Source of the DNA: JBOGIF01 sp050742415
GTDB lineage: Bacteria; Actinomycetota; Acidimicrobiia; Acidimicrobiales; AC-14
Direction: 5' to 3'
Length of the DNA stretch: 16,068 nt
NCBI GenBank assembly: GCA_050742415.1
Contig: JBOGIF010000020.1
Location: forward strand, 1-16,068
Below the pieces are notes generated by a model that saw nothing but the letters and a program-made list of their open reading frames with translations, did not search any database and was not told the DNA's origin. Numbering within the stretch: position 1 is the stretch's first letter; each line of letters starts with the position of its first letter. Below are positions 1-7,261 of this stretch, piece after piece. A program made the translations under genes and the position numbers.

Positions 1-146
1 GCAGGACGACTCCCCCGCGACCATCGCACCTTGGCAGCTCTGGCAGGTCTGAACCGCGAACTCGTAACACCAGCCGATCCGCCGACACTAGCCCTGTGCC
101 CGCCGTACGACAACGGCCGCGGGTGCGGCCCGAACAGGGGCAGCTC

Positions 147-152
147 TAGTCT
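147..152 (+). promoter_or_regulatory. -10-like element TAGTCT before the 160 GTG
   Basis: TAGTCT matches the T-A-N-N-N-T core of an actinobacterial -10 element and ends 7 bases before the GTG at 160, so transcription would begin at or next to the start codon. No convincing -35 element is visible. The rest of 1-146 shows no gene that I can support. An ATG on the minus strand at 24-22 could open a gene running off the left edge, but only a few codons are present. Confidence 0.4.
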
Positions 153-159
153 CTCGGAA

Positions 160-684
160 GTGGCTGAGGGCACTGGCGCCACCCCGAGCACCCCCCAGGA
201 AGTAGCCCGACGATGGGTCGAGGCAGTGATGGACGAGGGCGACCTGGGCGCGGCCTGGCCCCTCACCGATCCGACCCTGCGGCTGGTCCTGGCCCAGGAA
301 TGGGTCTGGGCCCACCGTCACCGGTCGATGATCGGCCACAACCGGGACTGGGACCTCATCGCCCGAGGCCTGGCCGCCTGTCCCGCCGACCACAACCTCT
401 GGCCCGAGCTGGCGTCGGAGTGGATCACCAGGTGGCAGAAGACCTGGAAAGGCTTCAACTCCCGGGCCTGGGCAACTTGGGACGAGCCGGAGGTGGTCGA
501 GCTCGACCTGGAGATCGTGACGTTCATGGAGAGCGACGGGACGCCCGTTCGGTTCGAGCCGGGCCGGGCCGCCTTCGCCCGGCGGTTCGCCCTTCGCCAC
601 GGCGACTGCGGCTGGAAGGTCGCCAGCATCAACGGGCACCAGATCTTCGAGCCCGGGTGGCCGCCCTCAGTCCAGTCCCTCTGA
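160..684 (+). CDS. Hypothetical protein, possibly NTF2-like fold
   Basis: I do not recognise this 174-residue protein. It has no signal peptide or membrane segment. It begins with a short polar stretch, then a helix (PQEVARRWVEAVMDEGDLGAAWPL) of the kind that opens SnoaL/NTF2-like domains, a Trp-rich middle, and strands ending in GWKVASINGHQIFEPGW. That order of helices followed by a beta-rich C-terminus suggests an NTF2-like fold, which is inference only. The GTG at 160 is preferred because a TAGTCT element ends 7 bases upstream. The frame is open back to a TTG at 31, but that added N-terminus has a non-conserved look. The gene converges on dapC and overlaps its 3' end by 18 bases (667-684). 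Confidence 0.65.
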   Translation: MAEGTGATPSTPQEVARRWVEAVMDEGDLGAAWPLTDPTLRLVLAQEWVWAHRHRSMIGHNRDWDLIARGLAACPADHNLWPELASEWITRWQKTWKGFNSRAWATWDEPEVVELDLEIVTFMESDGTPVRFEPGRAAFARRFALRHGDCGWKVASINGHQIFEPGWPPSVQSL

Positions 685-1800
685 GGCCCCGGACGCGGCC
701 AGGCGAGCGGCCACCAGCGCCAGCCGGTCGTCGGGTGCCACCATCGCCACCCGAACGTGTCCCGCCCCGGCCGGGCCGTAGAGGTCGCCAGGCGCCACCA
801 GCAGGCCGGCCTCCTCCGCCAAGCGGCGGGTGATGCCCCAGGCATCACCGCCGGGGGCGGCGACCCAGAGGTAGAAGCTCCCCTCGGGCGGTGTGGCCGG
901 GAGCTTGAAGGAGGCCGCCAGTACCTCCGAGAACTCTGCCAGCCGGCGGGCGTAACGCTCCCGCTGGGCGTCCACGTGGCTGTCGTCGGCCAGAGCGACG
1001 GCGGCGGCGGCCTGTACCGGCCCCGGCACCATCAGCCCCGCGTGCTTGCGGACCTCGGACAGGTAGCCGACCAGCTCCGGATCGCCGGCGTAGAAGCCCA
1101 CCCTCAGCCCCGCCAGGTTCGAGCGCTTCGACAGCGAATGGACGGCCAGCACCCCCTCGATCCCGGAGGCGAGGATCGTCTGAGGCGGGCCTTTCCACGT
1201 GAACTCCACGTAGCACTCGTCGCTCAGCACCGGCACGCCGTGGCGCCGTCCCCAGCCCGCCGCCGCCTCCAGGTCGTCGAGGGCGCCGGTGGGGTTCGAC
1301 GGCGAGTTGACCCAGAGGCACAGCGCCCGCTCGGCGTCGTAGGCACTCACCGATCCGAGGTCGAGGCGCCAGCGGTCGTCGACCGGCACGGCCACCGCCC
1401 GGCATCCGGCCAAGGTCGCGCTCATCGCGTAGGTCGGATAGGACACGGCCGGGTACAGGATCGTGTCGCGGTCGGGCCGGCGCAGCCGCAGCCAGGCCGC
1501 GGTGCTCGCGACCATTTCCTTGGTGCCGACACAGGCACCGATGGCGTCGACCGGTACTTCCACGCCCAGCCTCCTCGCCATCCAGCCAGCGGCCGCCTCC
1601 CGCAGGCCGACGCTGCCGATCGACGCCGGGTAGCCGCGCTCGGCGCCCGACGACGCCAGGGCGGCCACGACCTCGGGAGGCGGCGGGTCGCTCGGGGTGC
1701 CGACCGAGAGGTCGACCATCCCTCCTGCGTGGGCCTCGGCGAGGGCCTTGAAGGCGTCGAGACGGTCGTACGGATAGGGAGGCGGTGAGAACCCCTTCAC
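667..1800 (-). CDS. dapC: N-succinyldiaminopimelate aminotransferase (DapC-type)
   Basis: This 377-residue protein is a class I/II, fold-type I PLP aminotransferase. In the lysine/peptidoglycan pathway DapC converts N-succinyl-2-amino-6-ketopimelate and glutamate to N-succinyl-LL-diaminopimelate. Visible landmarks are PSNPTG (Asn 169), LSDECYVEF (Asp 194 and Tyr 197, which contact PLP), the Schiff-base lysine in HSLSKRSN (Lys 225) followed by AGLRVGF, and a C-terminal GSFYLWV segment. The N-terminal SPPPYPYDRLDAFK resembles actinobacterial DapC proteins. The GTG at 1800 shares the bases GTGA with the hflX stop, so it is chosen over in-frame codons further upstream. It is the last gene of the dut-to-dapC unit. 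Placement with dapF supports the DAP assignment over a generic aminotransferase. Confidence 0.85.
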   Translation of the reverse strand: MKGFSPPPYPYDRLDAFKALAEAHAGGMVDLSVGTPSDPPPPEVVAALASSGAERGYPASIGSVGLREAAAGWMARRLGVEVPVDAIGACVGTKEMVASTAAWLRLRRPDRDTILYPAVSYPTYAMSATLAGCRAVAVPVDDRWRLDLGSVSAYDAERALCLWVNSPSNPTGALDDLEAAAGWGRRHGVPVLSDECYVEFTWKGPPQTILASGIEGVLAVHSLSKRSNLAGLRVGFYAGDPELVGYLSEVRKHAGLMVPGPVQAAAAVALADDSHVDAQRERYARRLAEFSEVLAASFKLPATPPEGSFYLWVAAPGGDAWGITRRLAEEAGLLVAPGDLYGPAGAGHVRVAMVAPDDRLALVAARLAASGASEGLD

Positions 1801-3068
1801 CCCCGGCGCGCCGGCCGGAACTCGGCGAAGCGGCCGGTGTCGGCGACGTCGAGGCGCGCCCACACCCGGGTGCCGTGGGGACCGTGCTCCTCCGAGAGCA
1901 CCTCGCCCGACCGGTGCACCGAGGCCAAGACGTCGCCCCGGCCATAGGGGACCACCAGCTCGACGACGCGGCCCAGCTCTCGGATCCGCTCGCCTATGGC
2001 GGCCAGCAACGCCTCCGTTCCCTCGCCGGTCATTGCCGACAAGACGACCGATCCGGGGTTGGCGTCGACCAGCCGGGCGGCCGTGTCGGGGGCCCGGTCC
2101 GCTTTGTTGAAAAGGAGGAGCTCGCCCACGTCGCCCGCGCCGATCCCTCGAAGCACGGCCCGCACGGCCGCCATCTGACCCTGGGGGTCGGCGGCCGACG
2201 CGTCGACCACGTGGACGAGAAGGTCGGCCTCGGCAACCTCGTCGAGGGTGGAGCGGAAGGCGTCGACCAGCTGGTGCGGGAGCTTGCGCACGAAGCCAAC
2301 TGTGTCGGTCACGAGCACCGACTCGCCACCGGGCAGCTCGAGGCGCCGGGTGGTGGGGTCCACGGTGGCGAACAGGCGGTCCTCGACCAGGACTCCGGCG
2401 GAGGTGAGCAGGTTCAGCAGCGTGGACTTGCCGGCGTTCGTATAACCCACGAGGGCCACGGTGCGCAGGCGCGAACGGGCGCGGGCCTTGCGTTGGGTGC
2501 GGCGGTTCTGCGTGAGCTCGCGCAGCTCGGCCTCCAGCTTGGTGGCCCGCCGCAACAGGCGCCGGCGGTCGACCTCGAGCTGGGTCTCGCCAGGGCCGCG
2601 GGTCCCGATGCCACCCGCCTGCTGGCTCAAGCCGTGGCCGCGGCCCCTTAGGCGCGGGAGGCGGTAGCGAAGCTGGGCCAGCTCCACCTGGGCCTTGCCC
2701 TCCTGGCTGTGGGCGTGCTGGGCGAAGATGTCGAGGATCAGGGCGGCCCGGTCGATGGCCGTACGGCCGAGGATCTTCTCCAGGTTGCGGCTCTGGGCCG
2801 GCGACAGCTCGTCGTCGAAGATGACGGTGTCGGCGTCGACGCTCTCGGACAGCTCACGGAGCTCGGCCGCCTTGCCCCGCCCGACGAAGGTGGCGGGGTC
2901 CGGCGCGTCCCTCCGCTGCAGGACCCGGTCGGCCTCGTCGGCGCCGGCGGTGTCGGCCAGCGCGGCCAACTCGTCGAGCGAAGCCTCGGCCTCCAACGAG
3001 GTAACGGGCGGGATCGCAACTCCGACGAGGACGACGTTCTCCCGCCGGTCCCTCTCGATGAGGCTCAC
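1797..3068 (-). CDS. hflX: GTPase HflX
   Basis: This 423-residue protein is a complete HflX, a ribosome-associated GTPase that splits stalled or stress-inactivated ribosomes. The N-terminal nucleotide-binding domain carries FVGRGKAAEL (61-70) and FDDELSPAQSRNLE (84-97). The HflX signature GGIGTRGPGETQLEVDRR lies at 152-169 and is followed by a charged coiled-coil linker. The GTPase domain shows G1 GYTNAGKST (208-216), the switch region TVDPTT (235-240), G3 DTVGF (255-259), G4 NKAD (321-324) and G5 SAMTGEG (344-350). The GTG start overlaps the dapF TGA as GTGA, and its own TGA overlaps the dapC start in the same way, so it is probably translated by coupling. All G motifs are intact. Confidence 0.95.
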   Translation of the reverse strand: MSLIERDRRENVVLVGVAIPPVTSLEAEASLDELAALADTAGADEADRVLQRRDAPDPATFVGRGKAAELRELSESVDADTVIFDDELSPAQSRNLEKILGRTAIDRAALILDIFAQHAHSQEGKAQVELAQLRYRLPRLRGRGHGLSQQAGGIGTRGPGETQLEVDRRRLLRRATKLEAELRELTQNRRTQRKARARSRLRTVALVGYTNAGKSTLLNLLTSAGVLVEDRLFATVDPTTRRLELPGGESVLVTDTVGFVRKLPHQLVDAFRSTLDEVAEADLLVHVVDASAADPQGQMAAVRAVLRGIGAGDVGELLLFNKADRAPDTAARLVDANPGSVVLSAMTGEGTEALLAAIGERIRELGRVVELVVPYGRGDVLASVHRSGEVLSEEHGPHGTRVWARLDVADTGRFAEFRPARRG

Positions 3069-3826
3069 GGGCGCGTGTCCGGCACCTCGACCGAGCCGAC
3101 GTAGACGGCTGGGCCCGTGAGCGTGACCGTGTCGGGTCCCAGGTGGACCTGGAGGTCGCCACCAGGCTGGCGCACGGTGACTCGGTCACCCACCAGGCCC
3201 CAGCCGGCGGCGGCCGCGGCCGCCGCCGACGCACCGGTGCCGCATGCCTGGGTCTCGCCCACCCCACGTTCGTGGACGCGCACGGTGATCTCGTCGGGGC
3301 CGGGGCCGGCAGCCACCACCTCGACGTTGACGTCCCCCCGCAGTGCCGCCTCCTCAGCCAGGTCCACTTTGGCGGGATCCGCGACCTCGACCACGACGTG
3401 AGGGTTACCCATGTCGACGGCCGTCTCCCTGAGCCCGCCGGCCGTGGTGCGGCTGTCGAGGATCTGGGCGGCGCCCATGTCCACCGCGATCTGCCCGTCG
3501 TCGAGCATCTCCACCGTTCGTAGGCCGGCGTCGGTGCTCACCGTGAAGCTCCGGGCCGGGGCCAACCCGGCGTCGGCCAGCGCCAGAGCCAGGCACCGGA
3601 TGCCGTTGCCGCTCATCTCCGCCCGACGGCCGTCGGCGTTGAACAGCTGCATGGCTACGGCAGCACCTCGCCCATCTGCCGTGACCCGGATGAGGCCGTC
3701 GGCGCCCACCCCGCGGCGGCGGTCGCACAGGGCGCGCGCCTGCTCCCCGTCGACCGGCCGGGACCCCTCAAGGTCCAGCAGGACGAGGAAGTCGTTGCCC
3801 AGGCCGTGGTACTTCTCGAGCCTCAT
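3065..3826 (-). CDS. dapF: Diaminopimelate epimerase, Ser at first catalytic Cys
   Basis: This 253-residue protein is a DapF, which interconverts LL- and meso-diaminopimelate using two cysteines as acid and base. Family motifs are present: KYHGLGNDFLVL near the N-terminus, RRRGVGADGL, NADGRRAEM, GNGIRC, MGNPHVVVEV and GETQACGTGAS. The second catalytic Cys is present (Cys 195). The first, normally the Cys in a (M/Q)CGNG motif, is Ser 72 here (MSGNG, codon AGC, one base from TGC). Cys 78, the last residue of GNGIRC, is the nearest thiol. Activity could be retained, altered or lost. The ATG at 3826 overlaps the miaA TGA as ATGA, so the 21-residue upstream extension is rejected. The gene stop overlaps the hflX GTG. 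Confidence 0.92.
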   Translation of the reverse strand: MRLEKYHGLGNDFLVLLDLEGSRPVDGEQARALCDRRRGVGADGLIRVTADGRGAAVAMQLFNADGRRAEMSGNGIRCLALALADAGLAPARSFTVSTDAGLRTVEMLDDGQIAVDMGAAQILDSRTTAGGLRETAVDMGNPHVVVEVADPAKVDLAEEAALRGDVNVEVVAAGPGPDEITVRVHERGVGETQACGTGASAAAAAAAGWGLVGDRVTVRQPGGDLQVHLGPDTVTLTGPAVYVGSVEVPDTRP

Positions 3827-4773
3827 CGGGACCAGTCTCCCAGCAGAGCCGGCGCCAGATCGACCGGATTCCCCGCCGACGCCAGCCACGTGATCCGCGG
3901 GTCCCGCCGGAACCAGGCGCGCTGCCGGCGGGCGAACCGCACGGTGCGGTGCACCGCGGCGTCCAGCGCCTCCTCCAGGCTGAGCCTCCCGGCGAGGTGG
4001 TCGAACAGCTCCCGGTAGCCGAGGGCCTGGCCGGCGGTCCGCGAAAGACCGCCCTCGCCGGCCAAGGGCATCAGCGACCTGGCCTCCTCCAACCAGCCCG
4101 CGCCCAGCTGGTCCACGTAGCGCCGGCGGATCCGCTCCGCCACCTCCGCTCGGGGCAGCCAGACCCCGAAGAGCCGGAAGCGGCTGGAGGGATAGGCCGC
4201 CAGGCCCGGGCCGAAGGAAGAGAAGGGCCGGCCGCTGCCGAGGGTGACCTCCAGGGCCCGCACCACACGGCGGGCATTGGCGGGCTGGATCCGGCTGGCG
4301 GCCAGGGGATCGAGCTGCGACAGCCGCTGGTACATCGACGCCAAGCCCTCCGGCGTGGACGCCTCGGCCTCCAGCTCGGCCCGAAGGCCCGGTAACGTGC
4401 CGGGGACCGCCAGGCCGTCAACGATCGCCTGCACGTAGAGGCCGGACCCGCCGACCAGCAGAGCGACGTTGCCGCGGGCTTCGATGCCCCCGATCGCCTC
4501 GGCCGCCGCCTCCTGGAACCGCCGGACCGAGAAGGCCTCGGAGGGGTCGACCAGGTCGAGCAGGTGGTGAGGCACCTCGGCCCGGTCCGTTGCCGTGGGC
4601 TTGGCCGTGCCCACGTCCATCCCCCGGTAGACGCACATCGAGTCGGCCGAGACGATCTCGACGCCCCTGCCTCTCCCCGCCGGGCAGCGGGCCAACTCCA
4701 TGGCCAGCGCCGACTTGCCCGACGCCGTCGACCCCACCAGGGCGACGTGGCGGACCTCACCCGCCGGAACCAC
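3823..4773 (-). CDS. miaA: tRNA dimethylallyltransferase MiaA
   Basis: This 316-residue protein is MiaA, which transfers a dimethylallyl group from DMAPP to N6 of A37 in tRNAs reading UNN codons. It shows the P-loop GSTASGKS (14-21), SADSMCVYRGMDVGTAKP (42-59, with the catalytic Asp 44), the tRNA-binding VPHHLLDLVDPSEAFSV, VGGSGLY (107-113), and the C-terminal GYRELFDHLAGR and RRQRAWFRRDPRI stretches. Length is normal for the family. The GTG at 4773 is the first usable start after miaB and has only a weak upstream GGG. A 10-bp inverted repeat lies between the miaB stop and this start. MiaB, encoded just upstream, acts on the MiaA product. Confidence 0.95.
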   Translation of the reverse strand: MVPAGEVRHVALVGSTASGKSALAMELARCPAGRGRGVEIVSADSMCVYRGMDVGTAKPTATDRAEVPHHLLDLVDPSEAFSVRRFQEAAAEAIGGIEARGNVALLVGGSGLYVQAIVDGLAVPGTLPGLRAELEAEASTPEGLASMYQRLSQLDPLAASRIQPANARRVVRALEVTLGSGRPFSSFGPGLAAYPSSRFRLFGVWLPRAEVAERIRRRYVDQLGAGWLEEARSLMPLAGEGGLSRTAGQALGYRELFDHLAGRLSLEEALDAAVHRTVRFARRQRAWFRRDPRITWLASAGNPVDLAPALLGDWSR

Positions 4774-4780
4774 CTACCCG

Positions 4781-4829
4781 AACTGGTGACGCCCAGAGGC
4801 GCAAGAGGGGGGCCCCAGTGTCACCAGTT
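4781..4829 (-). repeat. Perfect 10-bp inverted repeat at the miaB-miaA junction
   Basis: On the coding strand AACTGGTGAC (4829-4820) is mirrored by GTCACCAGTT (4790-4781), with 29 bases between the arms. The 5' arm contains the last codons and the TGA stop of miaB. The 3' arm ends 7 bases before the miaA GTG. After one mismatch the helix could extend by about 3 more pairs. No T-run follows, so it is not a typical rho-independent terminator. Possible roles are control of miaA translation, RNA processing, or protection of an mRNA end; none is shown by the sequence. Confidence 0.6.
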
Positions 4830-6209
4830 GGAGCCGGCGACGGGGATGAGCGTGCGGTGGCGGGGGCGGGCGGTGAGCTCGACCAGCTCCCCGCGCAGGT
4901 AGTGGGTGGCCGAGCTCGTGACGCGGACGTCGGCGAAGGTGCCGGCCGGCGGGACGGGGTCGGCAGGGAAGTGCACGAGCTTGTTCTGGCCGGTGCGGCC
5001 GGTGGCGTCGGCCGGCGACTTGCGGCTCGGCCCCTCGACCAGCACCTCCTCCACCCGCCCGATCCGAGCCTGGTGGCGGGCCAGGGCGGAGCGCTCGACC
5101 ACGATCCGCAGCCGCTCGAACCGGTCGGCGGCGACGTCGGGAGCGACAAAGCTCTCCTCCATCCCTGCCGCTTCCGTCCCCGGCCGGGGCGAGAACACGA
5201 AGGTGTACGCGCTGTCGTAGGCGGCCTCAGCCGCCACCTCCAGGGTGCGCTCGAAGTCGTCGTCGGTCTCACCCGGAAAGGCCACGATGATGTCGGTCGT
5301 CACCGCCAGGTCCGCCACCGCGTCCCGGGCCGCCGCCAGCTTCGTCAGGTATCGCTCGGCCGTGTAGCCGCGGTGCATGGCCGCCAGGACCCGGTCGCTC
5401 CCCGACTGCAGCGGCAGGTGCAGGTGCGGGCAAACCGAGGGCGTGCGCGCCATGGCGTCGATCGTGTCGGGCCGGAGGTCCTTGGGATGGGGGCTGGTGA
5501 AGCGCACCCGCCGGATCCCGTCCACCGATCCCACAGCGGCCAGCAGGCCGGCGAACAGCGGCCGGCGCCGGGTGATGTCGCGGCCATAGGAGTTGACGTT
5601 CTGGCCCAGAAGGGTGACCTCGACCACCCCGGTCGCCGCCAGGTCCTCGACCTCAGCCACCACCTGGTCGACCGGCCTGCTCACCTCCGGGCCGCGCACC
5701 GCCGGCACGATGCAGAAGGCGCACGAGTTGTCGCACCCGACTTGGATCGTGACCCACGCCGCGTACTGGAGCCGCCGGCGAACCGGCAGGGCCGACGGGA
5801 ACGGGTCGTCGTCGGGGTCGGCGGCGTCGAGGATCTCAGTGACCGGCCCGGTGGCCGCCGCCTGGCGCAGGAGGTCGGCGGCGCGGCCGACGTTGTGGGT
5901 GCCGAAGACGGCGTCCACCTGGGGGGCTCGGGCGCGGATGAGATCCCCGTCCTTCTGGGCGAGGCAGCCGCCCACGGCGATCTGCATGTCGGGACGGCGG
6001 TCCTTGACCGCCTTGAGCTGGCCAAGGTTGCCGTAGAGGCGGTTGTCGGCGTTCTCGCGGATGCAGCACGTGTTGAGCACCACGACGTCGGCCGACTCCA
6101 CGTCGTCGGTGGGCACGAGCCCGTCCTCCTCGAGCAGGCCGGCCAGGCGCTCGGAGTCGTGCTCGTTCATCTGGCAGCCGAACGTGCGGATGAGGTAGGT
6201 GCGCGCCAT
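4821..6209 (-). CDS. miaB: tRNA-2-methylthio-N6-dimethylallyladenosine synthase MiaB
   Basis: This 462-residue protein is a radical-SAM methylthiotransferase that adds the 2-methylthio group to i6A37 of tRNA. The N-terminal UPF0004 domain holds the auxiliary [4Fe-4S] ligands Cys 12 (RTFGCQMN), Cys 48 (NTCCI) and Cys 82 (VGGC). The radical-SAM CxxxCxxC motif is at Cys 159, Cys 163 and Cys 166, followed by PAVRGPEVSRP. LGQNVNSYG, TSPHPKD and HLPLQSGSD are typical. A C-terminal TRAM domain starts near residue 383. The ATG at 6209 gives the conserved MARTYLIRTFGCQMN opening; the longer open frame above it lies over dut in another frame. It lies 29 bases after the dut stop and is probably co-transcribed with it. 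Confidence 0.96.
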   Translation of the reverse strand: MARTYLIRTFGCQMNEHDSERLAGLLEEDGLVPTDDVESADVVVLNTCCIRENADNRLYGNLGQLKAVKDRRPDMQIAVGGCLAQKDGDLIRARAPQVDAVFGTHNVGRAADLLRQAAATGPVTEILDAADPDDDPFPSALPVRRRLQYAAWVTIQVGCDNSCAFCIVPAVRGPEVSRPVDQVVAEVEDLAATGVVEVTLLGQNVNSYGRDITRRRPLFAGLLAAVGSVDGIRRVRFTSPHPKDLRPDTIDAMARTPSVCPHLHLPLQSGSDRVLAAMHRGYTAERYLTKLAAARDAVADLAVTTDIIVAFPGETDDDFERTLEVAAEAAYDSAYTFVFSPRPGTEAAGMEESFVAPDVAADRFERLRIVVERSALARHQARIGRVEEVLVEGPSRKSPADATGRTGQNKLVHFPADPVPPAGTFADVRVTSSATHYLRGELVELTARPRHRTLIPVAGSNW

Positions 6210-6238
6210 CGCCGCCAAGGCTAACGGCCTGGGCCGAT

Positions 6239-6679
6239 CTAGCGGCCGGAGTGGCCGAAGCCGCCGGCACCCCGCCCGGTGCCGTCGTCGAGCTCGTCGC
6301 CGACCACGAAGGCGACGTGCTCGACCTGCTGTACGACGAGCTGGGCGATGCGGTCGCCCCGGCACACGTCGTAGGCGGACTCGGGGTCGGTGTTCACCAG
6401 CACCACGCACAGCTCTCCCCGGTAGCCGGAGTCCACCAGGCCAGGTGCGTTCAGCACGGTCACCCCGTGGGCCAGGGCCAGGCCGCTGCGCGGCAAGACG
6501 AGGCCGGCGCAGCCCTCCGGGATGGCGACGGCCACGCCTGTGGCCACGCGCGCCCGGCCACCCCCGGCAGCCAAGTGGGCGTCGTCGCGAGCCACAAGGT
6601 CGACGCCGGCGTCACCCGGGCGGGCGACGCTCGGCACCGGGAGGTCGGCATCCAGTCGGACCAGCAGGACCTCGATCAC
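6239..6679 (-). CDS. dut: dUTP diphosphatase
   Basis: This 146-residue protein is a trimeric-type dUTPase that hydrolyses dUTP to dUMP and pyrophosphate, keeping uracil out of DNA. All five motifs are visible: 1, PGDAGVDL (21-28); 2, PRSGLA (63-68); 3, GLVDSGYRGEL (80-90) with the catalytic Asp 83 and Tyr 86; 4, GDRIAQLVV (108-116); and 5, GRGAGGFGHSG near the C-terminus. Motif 5 has His where GFGSTG is usual. The GTG at 6679 is chosen because it gives the family length and sits 8 bases below a TAGGCT -10-like element (6693-6688 on the minus strand), implying an almost leaderless mRNA. It heads the unit that continues to dapC and starts only 24 bases from orn. Confidence 0.95.
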   Translation of the reverse strand: MIEVLLVRLDADLPVPSVARPGDAGVDLVARDDAHLAAGGGRARVATGVAVAIPEGCAGLVLPRSGLALAHGVTVLNAPGLVDSGYRGELCVVLVNTDPESAYDVCRGDRIAQLVVQQVEHVAFVVGDELDDGTGRGAGGFGHSGR

Positions 6680-6687
6680 GGCGGCGC

Positions 6688-6697
6688 AGCCTACGAT
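6688..6697. promoter_or_regulatory. Symmetric divergent promoter core between dut and orn
   Basis: The sequence AGCCTACGAT has the form A-N3-TA-N3-T. Read rightward it gives TACGAT (6692-6697), ending 6 bases before the orn GTG. Read leftward it gives TAGGCT (6693-6688), ending 8 bases before the dut GTG. The two -10-like elements share the central TA. Overlapping symmetric -10 elements are a known way for bacteria to start transcription in both directions. No clear -35 hexamer is visible on either side. That this drives both genes is inferred from spacing. Confidence 0.5.
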
Positions 6698-6703
6698 CCG
6701 TCG

Positions 6704-7252
6704 GTGCTCGTGTGGATGGACCTGGAGATGACAGGCCTGGACCCCACCCGGGACGTGATCGTCGAGATCGCCGTGCTGGTCACCGACGACGAGCTCGAGA
6801 TCGTCGTCGAGGGGCCCGACCTGGTGGTCCACCAACCGCCCGAGGCGCTGGCGTCGATGGGCGACGTCGTCCGCAAGATGCACACCGACAGCGGGCTGGC
6901 GGCCGAAATCGAGTCGTCGACGGTGAGCCTGTCCGAGGCCGGGCAGGCCGTCCTTGGCTTCATCCGGGCCCACGTGCCGGAGCCCCGGACCGTCCCCCTC
7001 TGCGGTAACTCGATCGGTACCGACCGGCGGTTCCTGGCCGCTGCCCTGCCCGAGATCGAGAACTGGCTGCACTACCGCTCGATCGACGTATCGACCGTCA
7101 AGGAGCTGTGCCGGCGGTGGTATCCGGAGGCCTACGCGGCGGCGCCAGCGAAGGCCTCCGGCCACCGGGCCCTGGCCGACATCCGCGAGAGCGTGGAAGA
7201 GCTGCGCTACTACCGATCGGCCATCTTCCAGCTGTCGCCCAGCACGATCTGA
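6704..7252 (+). CDS. orn: Oligoribonuclease Orn
   Basis: This 182-residue protein is a DEDDh 3'-5' exonuclease that degrades di- and other short oligoribonucleotides, including pGpG from c-di-GMP breakdown. The catalytic residues are all present: Asp 6 and Glu 8 in VWMDLEMTGLD, Asp 107 in GNSIGTDRRF, His 154 and Asp 159 in SGHRALADI. The C-terminal ESVEELRYYR is typical of Orn. The GTG at 6704 follows a TACGAT element by 6 bases and has no ribosome binding site, so a leaderless mRNA is likely; a second GTG two codons later is the only nearby alternative. The frame is open further upstream over dut, but that part is the antisense of dut. Confidence 0.96.
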   Translation: MLVWMDLEMTGLDPTRDVIVEIAVLVTDDELEIVVEGPDLVVHQPPEALASMGDVVRKMHTDSGLAAEIESSTVSLSEAGQAVLGFIRAHVPEPRTVPLCGNSIGTDRRFLAAALPEIENWLHYRSIDVSTVKELCRRWYPEAYAAAPAKASGHRALADIRESVEELRYYRSAIFQLSPSTI

Positions 7253-7261
7253 CCAGGCAGG

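Noticed and set aside
1..24. Minus-strand ATG at 24-22 as the start of a gene leaving the window
   Set aside because: An AAGG lies a few bases upstream, but only eight codons are visible and no -10 element fits; this cannot be supported.
4590..6224. Long open frame on the plus strand opposite miaB
   Set aside because: It is the antisense of clear miaB coding sequence. Its product is low-complexity Gly/Arg/Val-rich with no motif; such frames are common in G+C-rich genes.
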